Shown: piece by piece, positions 1-5,343 of the stretch
Numbering within the stretch: position 1 is the first letter of the stretch
How the letters are laid out: every line of letters begins with the position of its first letter
DNA from: Hellea sp.
Lineage (GTDB): Bacteria; Pseudomonadota; Alphaproteobacteria; Caulobacterales; Maricaulaceae
DNA: 10,305 nt
NCBI GenBank assembly: GCA_020628635.1
Contig: JAHDEU010000040.1
Span: forward strand, 1 to 10,305
Direction of reading: 5' to 3'
The notes under the pieces: generated by a model
Database searches by the model: none
Seen by the model: the letters and a program-made list of their open reading frames with translations, nothing else
What the model was told of the DNA's origin: nothing
Translations under genes and position numbers: made by a program

Positions 1-292
1 GGACCTTGCCGCGGCGCTTGACCTCGATTTCCTCGACCAGCGGGGAGTAGACGGGGAAGACGCGCTCGACGCCCTCGCCGTAGCTGATCTTGCGAACCGT
101 GAAGCTCTCGTGGATGCCGGCGCCGGAGCGTGCGATGCAGACGCCCTCAAAGGCTTGCAGACGGGTGCGTGTGCCCTCGGTAATGCGGACCTGCACGACC
201 AGCGTGTCTCCGGCGGAGAAATCCGGGATGGTCTTGCCGGAGGACAGCAGGCGTTCTTTTTCGGCCGCTTCGATCTTTTCGATGACGTTCAT
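1..292 (-). CDS. rplS: 50S ribosomal protein L19, C-terminus cut by window edge
   Basis: Structural protein of the large ribosomal subunit; L19 lies at the 30S-50S interface. The 97 residues visible start MNVIEKIEAAEKER and carry hallmark L19 segments: PDFSAGDTLVVQVRITEG (about 23-40), the TRTRLQAFEGVCIAR core (41-55), SFTVRKISYGEGVERVFPVYSP (73-84 and around) and VKRRGKV at the cut. Only the lysine/arginine-rich tail is missing. The ATG start is supported by a GGAAGAG ribosome-binding site at 305-299, six bases upstream and lying inside the 3' end of trmD. The trmD stop is two bases before this start, so the two are surely cotranscribed and probably translationally coupled. Identity is secure. 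Confidence 0.96.
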   Translation of the reverse strand, partial: MNVIEKIEAAEKERLLSSGKTIPDFSAGDTLVVQVRITEGTRTRLQAFEGVCIARSGAGIHESFTVRKISYGEGVERVFPVYSPLVEEIEVKRRGKV

Positions 293-294
293 GT

Positions 295-1053
295 CTAACT
301 CTTCCGCTTCTGGTACGCATCCCACAGATCGGGGCGGCGTGCCTTGGTAATCTCTTCGCTCCGTTCACGACGCCAGCGCGCTACGGCCGCATGGTCGCCC
401 GAACTCAGGATGGCCGGGATCTCCCGGCCCTCCCACTCTCTCGGCCGGGTGTAGAGCGGATACTCCAGCAGCCCGGTCTCGAAACTCTCTTCCGTCGCGC
501 TGTCGCTATTGCCGAGAACTCCCGGCAGCAGGCGCACACACGCTTCGATCATGGCCTGGGCTGCGACCTCTCCGCCCGCGAGAACGAAATCGCCGATGGA
601 GACTTCCTCCATCCCGCGCGCTTCGATCACCCGTTCGTCGAGACCTTCGAACCGTCCGCAAAAGCAAACAAGACCCGGCCCGGACGCCAACGCCTTCACA
701 CGCTCCTGTGTGAGGGGTTTGCCCCGGGGGGTCATGTAGATCAGCGGGCGGCCACCGAACGCACCGTCCGGCCCGGCCACGCTGTCGATTGCACTTGCAG
801 AGATATCGGGTTTGAGCACGAGCCCAGCCCCGCCCCCGGCAGGCGTGCCGTCGACAGTCCGGTGCCTATTAGTGGCAAAGTCGCGAATGTCCACCGTGTC
901 GAGCATCCACAGACCGTTTTTCTCAGCCGCCCCGATGATGCTCGCGCCGAGCACGCCGGGAAAGGCGTCCGGGTAGAGCGACAGCACGGTTGCGCGCCAA
1001 GGAGCGAAGCGCTCTCGCTCTTTTTCCGGCTCGATGTGGGGTTCGTCACTCAC
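295..1053 (-). CDS. trmD: tRNA (guanine-37-N1)-methyltransferase TrmD
   Basis: SPOUT-family enzyme that methylates N1 of G37 beside the anticodon using S-adenosylmethionine, which prevents +1 frameshifting. Residues counted from the GTG at 1053 (252 aa): WRATVLSLYPDAFPG near the N-terminus, GGGAG (73-77), YMTPRGKPL (106-114), CGRFEGLDER (132-141), SIGDFVLAGGE (152-162), LLPGVLGN, and YPLYTRPREW (198-207). The trefoil-knot cofactor site is therefore intact. The position matching catalytic Asp169 of E. coli (ATEDSF) is Glu here (ATEESF). The start is uncertain: the frame stays open to another GTG at 1116 (273 aa), neither has a clear ribosome-binding site, and the conserved core begins well after both. 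I prefer 1053 because it is closer to usual family length and because a hairpin (1118-1138) abuts the 1116 GTG. Followed at 2 nt by rplS; the usual upstream partner rimM is absent. Confidence 0.95.
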   Translation of the reverse strand: MSDEPHIEPEKERERFAPWRATVLSLYPDAFPGVLGASIIGAAEKNGLWMLDTVDIRDFATNRHRTVDGTPAGGGAGLVLKPDISASAIDSVAGPDGAFGGRPLIYMTPRGKPLTQERVKALASGPGLVCFCGRFEGLDERVIEARGMEEVSIGDFVLAGGEVAAQAMIEACVRLLPGVLGNSDSATEESFETGLLEYPLYTRPREWEGREIPAILSSGDHAAVARWRRERSEEITKARRPDLWDAYQKRKS

Positions 1054-1117
1054 GCGCGGCGCATAGGCGAGTAGCCAGGGGTTGGCCAGAAGAGCTTCCG
1101 AGGGGGCGTCTGGCACT

Positions 1118-1274
1118 GCGGGGACTGCATGTTCCCGCCAGATGGAGCAAAGTCAGGCCATACGGGGCGGGCCTGCCTTGCCGGGACCGGGGCGCGGTCC
1201 CGGCCCATTTGAGCCTATGCGCTGCGTGGGAACTGGATGGGAAGGGCGGACGGGGCGCAGTGTCCGCCCTTCCC
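1118..1274 (-). promoter_or_regulatory. Structured stretch upstream of trmD-rplS with three hairpins
   Basis: The gap between trmD and the divergent lipoprotein gene (about 1054-1433) holds no convincing gene. It contains three inverted repeats that would lie in a trmD leader transcript. (1) 1239-1251 pairs perfectly with 1262-1274: 13 bp, arm GGGAAGGGCGGAC, 10-nt loop. (2) 1180-1189 pairs with 1195-1204: 10 bp, arm GCCGGGACCG, 5-nt loop. (3) 1118-1125 pairs with 1131-1138: 8 bp with one G-T wobble, 5-nt loop, ending next to the alternative trmD start at 1116. None has a following T-run on the minus strand, so they are not classical terminators. A role as a regulatory leader is inference; ribosomal-protein operons often have one. 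I see no promoter I would defend here. Confidence 0.45.
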
Positions 1275-1395
1275 TGAAAATCGGCGCGGCATTCCAATGA
1301 AGGGGAGGGAAAGGAATGGGGCGTCGATTTGTGCCCTTAATACGTCTTTACCCGGCAATTGGTTCACACAATGGGGTCACGGATGCGTGAGCCGG

Positions 1396-1412
1396 CTAAC
1401 GCTTCGTTAACC
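1396..1412. promoter_or_regulatory. Near-consensus CtrA box upstream of the I78 lipoprotein
   Basis: CTAA (1396-1399), seven bases, then TTAACC (1407-1412). The CtrA consensus known from Caulobacter is TTAA-N7-TTAAC, so this differs at one base with exact spacing. It ends 21 bases before the chosen start of the lipoprotein gene, where it could overlap the promoter. The match is seen in the sequence; function depends on the organism having CtrA, which is inferred from the gene content. Confidence 0.4.
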
Positions 1413-1433
1413 ACAATCATGGACGCCGGTCCC

Positions 1434-1925
1434 ATGCGCGCGCCCACGACATTTGCGGTCTCCGCCTGCCTGGCTGCCACCTTGGCGGCCTGCGTCAACG
1501 CACCGGCGGGGCCGGCGGCCCAGCCCTGGGTGTTCACACCGACGCCGGGACAGGGCCAGTATGTCAGGCCCGAATACATGCTGCCCGCGCCCACGCCGCG
1601 CATCCCGGCGGTCGATCCGTGCCAGTCGCGCATGTTCACGGGACTGGTCGGCACGCATGAGGGCGCGATCTACATTCCGGGCCTTCCGGGCGCGAAGCGA
1701 ATCATCCGGCCCGCCTACAATGAGGGCTTCCGAGACGACTTCCTCGGCGGAGAGAACGAGGTCGAGCGCCTGGTCGAAGTGCAGCAATACCTGCCCGGAC
1801 AGCAGCTCTACGCGCCGTCGATCAATGATGTGACGGAACGCATCTCGCTGGGTCCCGACATTGGCGAGCGCCTCACCATCGAGCTTGACCGCGAAGGTTA
1901 TATCCAGGAGGTGCGCTGCGGCTGA
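1434..1925 (+). CDS. Lipoprotein with I78-family peptidase-inhibitor signature
   Basis: Predicted 163-residue envelope lipoprotein. Residues 1-19 form a lipoprotein signal peptide with lipobox LAAC, Cys20 being the lipidated residue. A Pro/Ala-rich spacer (21-62) leads to a domain resembling peptidase inhibitor I78: DPC with Cys63, LVG (71-73), ARI-type segment ending in RP (KRIIRP, 88-93), and the C-terminal block GERLTIELDREGYIQEVRCG (144-163) with Cys162. The family normally has two Cys in these places, likely a disulfide, and inhibits serine peptidases. Here about 50 residues separate the RP pair from the ERLTIELD block, against roughly 15 in typical members, so an insert of some 35-40 residues is present. 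ATG 1434 was chosen because it gives a compact signal peptide; ATG 1419 is possible. Its 3' end overlaps the convergent gene at 1898-2704. Inhibitor activity is inferred. Confidence 0.75.
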   Translation: MRAPTTFAVSACLAATLAACVNAPAGPAAQPWVFTPTPGQGQYVRPEYMLPAPTPRIPAVDPCQSRMFTGLVGTHEGAIYIPGLPGAKRIIRPAYNEGFRDDFLGGENEVERLVEVQQYLPGQQLYAPSINDVTERISLGPDIGERLTIELDREGYIQEVRCG

Positions 1926-2704
1926 GCAACCGCCGTGCGCACGTTCCCGCGTGGTCCCCAATAATTCGGCAAAGGCTGTTTTGGCTGGGCGAGCACGCGC
2001 AGCAGTTTCAGCTCCGGCTCCAACTCCTGGATCTGGCGGCAGGCGGGGCGGATCTTCTTGCGCGCCGGTCGCGACAGGATCGGGCCATAGGTGGCGACGA
2101 TCTGCTCGGGCGTTTGCCGCGCGACCAGCAGGCCGAGGCAGGCCGCAAACAGCAGCGTATTCTCCACGAACCGCGCGGGAACACCGAATTGCGACAATTC
2201 GGCCACGGTGGCGGGCAGGATGCGCGGCAGCACCAGACCGCACCGGAAATAGGCCGCGCCCGAGAGCAGGATGATGGCGCGCTGGAACGGGCTGGGATCG
2301 AAATCCGGCTGGAAGGTCACGAGCTCCTGCGCGGACAGGCCCAGCACGAGGCGCGCGGCGATATAGCCATGCTCCTCCACCCGGTGCGGGTCGAAGGTCA
2401 GGAAACCGGGCTGGTCGTGGTCGGATGGGTGCAGGGCGCGGCTGTTAGGCTCCAGCCGCATGACCTGCAGCACGGACGCAAAGCTGTCCTGGCCGAAATC
2501 GAAAGCCGTGCGCTGGCCCATCGGGTCGAAGGACAGATCATCCAGCCCCTGCACCTTGTGCAGCGGGGAGGGCACGGGCGGCCGCGCGGGTGCGCCGTGG
2601 CGCCGGATCAGATCGGCAAAGGTCTCATAGATCAGCAGGGCGTCGTCATGGCGGACCAGCCGACTGTCGAACAGGGGCGTCTTGTGAAGGCTTTTCGGGA
2701 ACAT
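1898..2704 (-). CDS. Uncharacterised 268-residue protein
   Basis: I do not recognise the family. The protein starts MFPKSLHKTPLFDSRLVRHD, has no evident signal peptide, and is mostly a mixed soluble-looking sequence. It has a His/Asp-rich middle (ALHPSDHDQPGFLTFDPHRVEEHG, about residues 88-110), followed by two leucine/alanine-rich segments (AIILLSGAAYFRCGLVLP and VENTLLFAACLGLLVARQ) that could be buried helices or weak membrane segments. The tail is basic and proline-rich (PLPNYWGPRGN). ATG 2704 is favoured over the in-frame ATG 2728 because a GAGAGAG ribosome-binding site sits just upstream of it, after a 9-bp inverted repeat. Base composition and codon use look like the neighbours, so recent transfer is not indicated. 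Its 3' end overlaps the I78 lipoprotein gene by 28 nt on the opposite strand. A possible promoter and CtrA-like box lie upstream (2813-2844). Confidence 0.75.
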   Translation of the reverse strand: MFPKSLHKTPLFDSRLVRHDDALLIYETFADLIRRHGAPARPPVPSPLHKVQGLDDLSFDPMGQRTAFDFGQDSFASVLQVMRLEPNSRALHPSDHDQPGFLTFDPHRVEEHGYIAARLVLGLSAQELVTFQPDFDPSPFQRAIILLSGAAYFRCGLVLPRILPATVAELSQFGVPARFVENTLLFAACLGLLVARQTPEQIVATYGPILSRPARKKIRPACRQIQELEPELKLLRVLAQPKQPLPNYWGPRGNVRTAVAQPQRTSWI

Positions 2705-2714
2705 CGGTCTCTCT

Positions 2715-2748
2715 CTCGTCCGGCACATTGCGTGCTCTTCCGGACGAG
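2715..2748. repeat. Perfect 9-bp inverted repeat before the unknown gene
   Basis: CTCGTCCGG (2715-2723) and CCGGACGAG (2740-2748) are perfect reverse complements separated by 16 bases. On the transcript of the unknown gene the stem would end directly before the GAGAGAG ribosome-binding site and ATG 2704. It could be a leader hairpin affecting translation or a dimeric repressor operator; the sequence alone does not decide. Confidence 0.5.
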
Positions 2749-2812
2749 CCGTTCCCAGCCACCGCTCATCCCACGAGGCTCAATATGGCTTGAATTGGGG
2801 CGGAATGCGGGC

Positions 2813-2844
2813 AGTCAATATTACAGCGTTAGCGAGGGGTTAAC
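2813..2844 (-). promoter_or_regulatory. CtrA-like box and -35-like element upstream of the unknown gene
   Basis: TTAG (2829-2832), seven bases, then TTAAC (2840-2844): one mismatch to the CtrA consensus TTAA-N7-TTAAC with exact spacing. Just downstream in the direction of the unknown gene, the minus strand reads TTGACT at 2818-2813, a five-of-six match to a -35 element. I see no good -10 at the expected distance, so the promoter call is weak. The box lies between the 3' end of the ABC-F gene (2856) and the unknown gene, so if active it would act on the latter. Confidence 0.4.
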
Positions 2845-2855
2845 GTCCCATTCCG

Positions 2856-4739
2856 CTAGCCTTCCATGGCAGCCTTGGCGTCCTCATAGGCGGAAAGCGC
2901 GTCGAGCCATTTGGCCTCCAGCCCTTCGAGCTTGTGGGCCGTCCAGCCCCGGTCCTTGCCGAGGCTCACGGCGCGGTCGGGGTCTTCGGCGAAGAGTTCG
3001 GGTTTGGCCAGTTCGGCGTCGATGGCGGCGAGCTCCGAAGTCACTGTTTCCACTTGTTTTTCCAGCTTCGCGGCAGCCTTTTTCAGCGGCGCGATCCGCT
3101 TGCGGGCGTCGGCGCGGGCCTTGCGTTCCTCCGCCTTGCTCGGGCCTGTGTCGGCCTTCTCCTTGCGCGCGGGTTTGGCGCGTTCCGCCTGCTGTTCGCG
3201 GTAGTCGTCCAGCGTGCCGTCATAGGGCTCCACCCGCCCGCCATCGACCAGCCAGAGCCGCTCCGTCGTGGCTTCCAGGAGGGCGCGGTCGTGGCTGATA
3301 AGCAGTACGGCTCCTGAATAATTGTTAAGGCTGCGGACCAATTCCTCGCGGCTGTCGATGTCGAGGTGATTCGTCGGCTCGTCGAGCACGAGCAGATGCG
3401 GCTTGTGAAAGCCGATGAGGGAGAAGAGCAGGCGCGCCTTTTCTCCGCCCGACAGGTCGCCCGCCGGCGTTTCGGCGTTCTTCACACCCAGCCCGAAGCT
3501 CGCCAGCCGCGCGCGCCGCTGCGCCTCGGTCGCGTCGGGCATCAACTCCACGACATGGTCATAGGCCGAGGCGCGCGGGTTCAGCGCATCGACTTCGTGC
3601 TGCGCGAAATAGCCGACGCGCATCTTCTTGTGACTGCGGATGTGGCCCGTCTGCGCCTTGAGGATACCGAGCATGCCCTTGGCAAAGGTCGTCTTGCCCT
3701 CGCCATTGCGGCCCAGCAGGCCGATGCGGTCGTCGGGTGCCACGCGCAGGTTCAGATCGCGCAGTATGGTCGTGTCGCCATAGCCCAGTGACGCCTCGTC
3801 ATATTTGACCATGGGCGGGGAGAGCTGGCGTTCGGGACCGCGCAGGTCGATGGGCGCGATGGGATCGGACACCATGGTCGCGATCGGCTCCATCTTCTCC
3901 AGCCGTTTGACGCGGCTCTGCGCCTGTTTGGCCTTGGAGGCTTTCGCCTTGAAGCGGGTGACAAACGCTTCCAGCTTGCGGCGCTCCTCCTCCTGCTTGG
4001 CGACCAGCGCCATGTCGAGCCGGTTGCGCTCGGACAGGGTCTTCTGGAAGGCGTCGAACCCGCCCGTATACATCGTCATCTTGCCGTGTTGCAGATGGGC
4101 GATGTGGGTGACGGCGGTGTTGAGGAAGTCGCGGTCGTGGGAGATTACGAAGATTGTGCCGCGATATTTGCGGATGTGGCTCTCCAGCCAGAGCGCGCCC
4201 TCGATGTCGAGATAGTTGGTCGGCTCGTCGAGCAGCAGCATGTCGGGCTGGGCGAACAGCATGGCGGCGAGCGCCACGCGCATCCGCCAGCCGCCGGAGA
4301 AGTCGCCGCAGGGCCGTTGCTGGTCGTCGCCGTCAAAGCCGAGGCCGGACAGGATCGCGCCCGCGCGGGCTTCTGCGGTATAGGCGTCAATATCGCCGAG
4401 CCGCGTGTGGATCTGCGCGATGCGCATGGGATCCGTGGCAGTGTCTGCCTCCGCCATCAGCGCCGTGCGCTCCTCATCGGCTTGCAGGACCGTGTCCATG
4501 AGCGAGGTCGGCCCGCCGGGCACTTCCTGGTCCACGCAGCCCAGCCGCATATTGTTGCGCATGGAGATCGTGCCGTCATCGGGGCTGATCTCGCCCTTGA
4601 TCAGGCGGAAGAGGGTGGACTTGCCCGTGCCGTTGCGCCCCACCAGCCCGACCTTCTGGCCCGCATTGATGGCCAGCGTCGCCTGGGTGAAGAGCGGACG
4701 CCCTTCGATTCGGTAGGTGAGGTCGTTGATGTGGAGCAC
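2856..4739 (-). CDS. ABC-F family ATPase, YheS/Uup-like ribosome-associated factor
   Basis: Soluble 627-residue protein with two ABC ATPase domains in one chain and no membrane segment, the ABC-F design; family members act on the ribosome at or near the tRNA exit site. Domain 1: Walker A GRNGTGKST (34-42), signature FSGGW (147-151), Walker B LLLDEP (168-173), switch His201. Linker about 240-285, highly charged (FKAKASKAKQAQSRVKRLEKM), the segment that contacts tRNA in this family. Domain 2: Walker A GRNGEGKTT (343-351), YFAQ (377-380), signature LSGGE (429-433), Walker B VLDEP (451-455). The C-terminal part (about 517-627) is a Lys/Ala/Glu-rich coiled coil like that of YheS and Uup. Overall similarity to E. 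coli YheS, including the near-identical FRAKATKAKQAQSR linker, is strong. The start is GTG with no clear ribosome-binding site. Divergent from ndk, 103 nt away. Exact subfamily is uncertain. Confidence 0.93.
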   Translation of the reverse strand: MLHINDLTYRIEGRPLFTQATLAINAGQKVGLVGRNGTGKSTLFRLIKGEISPDDGTISMRNNMRLGCVDQEVPGGPTSLMDTVLQADEERTALMAEADTATDPMRIAQIHTRLGDIDAYTAEARAGAILSGLGFDGDDQQRPCGDFSGGWRMRVALAAMLFAQPDMLLLDEPTNYLDIEGALWLESHIRKYRGTIFVISHDRDFLNTAVTHIAHLQHGKMTMYTGGFDAFQKTLSERNRLDMALVAKQEEERRKLEAFVTRFKAKASKAKQAQSRVKRLEKMEPIATMVSDPIAPIDLRGPERQLSPPMVKYDEASLGYGDTTILRDLNLRVAPDDRIGLLGRNGEGKTTFAKGMLGILKAQTGHIRSHKKMRVGYFAQHEVDALNPRASAYDHVVELMPDATEAQRRARLASFGLGVKNAETPAGDLSGGEKARLLFSLIGFHKPHLLVLDEPTNHLDIDSREELVRSLNNYSGAVLLISHDRALLEATTERLWLVDGGRVEPYDGTLDDYREQQAERAKPARKEKADTGPSKAEERKARADARKRIAPLKKAAAKLEKQVETVTSELAAIDAELAKPELFAEDPDRAVSLGKDRGWTAHKLEGLEAKWLDALSAYEDAKAAMEG

Positions 4740-4761
4740 AGCGCTGCGCCGCTAACACGGG

Positions 4762-4786
4762 TTGAAAACCGCGTCATCACGCTTTA
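4762..4786 (+). promoter_or_regulatory. Possible ndk promoter
   Basis: In the 103-nt divergent gap between the ABC-F gene and ndk, TTGAAA (4762-4767) is followed after 13 bases by GCTTTA (4781-4786). This resembles the Caulobacter housekeeping promoter pattern TTGAC-(about 10-14 nt)-GCTANA. The match is approximate and unsupported by other evidence. Confidence 0.3.
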
Positions 4787-4842
4787 GCGGGCGCGCAACA
4801 TTCCAAGGCGGGGCTTCCCTCCGCGAACAGAAAGACTGTCCC

Positions 4843-5265
4843 ATGGCCGTGCAACGCACCTTTTCCATCATCAAGCCCGACGCCACCCGTCGCAACCTCA
4901 CCGGCAAGGTCAACGCCATGATCGAGGATGCGGGCCTGCGCATCGTCGGCCAGCGCCGCGTCCACCTCTCCGAAGACCAGGCGAAGAAATTCTACGAAGT
5001 CCACGCCGAGCGCCCCTTCTACGGCGATCTCGTCAAGTTCATGACGTCCGGTCCGGTCGTGGTCCAGGTTCTTGAAGGCGAAGACGCGATCAAGCGCTAC
5101 CGCGACGTCATGGGCGCGACCAACCCCAAGGAAGCCGCAGCCGGCACGATCCGCGCCGCCTTCGCCGAATCCATCGACGCCAACACGGTCCACGGCTCCG
5201 ACGCGCCCGAAACAGCGGCCGAGGAGATCGCGCAGTTCTTCACCGAAGACGACATCGTCGGCTAG
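4843..5265 (+). CDS. ndk: Nucleoside diphosphate kinase
   Basis: Transfers the terminal phosphate from a nucleoside triphosphate (usually ATP) to nucleoside diphosphates through a phosphohistidine, balancing NTP and dNTP pools in the cytoplasm. The 140-residue length is standard. Visible marks: MAVQRTFSIIKPDA at the N-terminus with the KPDA nucleotide-site segment (11-14), RPFYGDLVKFMTSGPVVV (57-74), ATNPKEAAAGTIRAAFA (92-108), and the active-site signature NTVHGSDAPETA with catalytic His117. ATG 4843 is chosen because family members begin exactly here; the frame extends upstream to an ATG at 4762 but the extra 27 residues have no family counterpart. Single-gene unit, divergent from the ABC-F gene and closed by a strong terminator 21 bases after the stop. 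Confidence 0.97.
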   Translation: MAVQRTFSIIKPDATRRNLTGKVNAMIEDAGLRIVGQRRVHLSEDQAKKFYEVHAERPFYGDLVKFMTSGPVVVQVLEGEDAIKRYRDVMGATNPKEAAAGTIRAAFAESIDANTVHGSDAPETAAEEIAQFFTEDDIVG

Positions 5266-5286
5266 GCGCGGGCGCAACCGGCTCAC

Positions 5287-5320
5287 AAAAAAAAGCCCGG
5301 CTCGAAAGAGCCGGGCTTTT
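5287..5320. terminator. Bidirectional intrinsic terminator between ndk and the TadG-like gene
   Basis: AAAAGCCCGGCTC (5291-5303), a GAAA loop (5304-5307) and GAGCCGGGCTTTT (5308-5320) form a perfect 13-bp stem. In the minus direction it is followed by T8 (complement of A at 5287-5294), ideal for ending the TadG-like transcript. In the plus direction the stem ends in TTTT followed by CTGTTT, good for ndk. It lies between the two convergent stops. Confidence 0.93.
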
Positions 5321-5343
5321 CTGTTTGCGCTTGCAAGAGCCGC

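Noticed and set aside
1180..1274. Small RNA gene such as SRP RNA or 6S RNA in the trmD upstream gap
   Set aside because: The hairpins are separate and none of the conserved loop sequences of those RNAs is recognisable.
1407..2243. 278-codon minus-strand open frame
   Set aside because: Overlaps the I78 lipoprotein gene, which has a lipobox and family motifs; this frame has neither.
2114..3298. Long plus-strand open frame of 394 codons
   Set aside because: It runs antisense across the unknown gene and the 3' end of the ABC-F gene and is rich in Arg/Pro with no domain; a GC-rich shadow.
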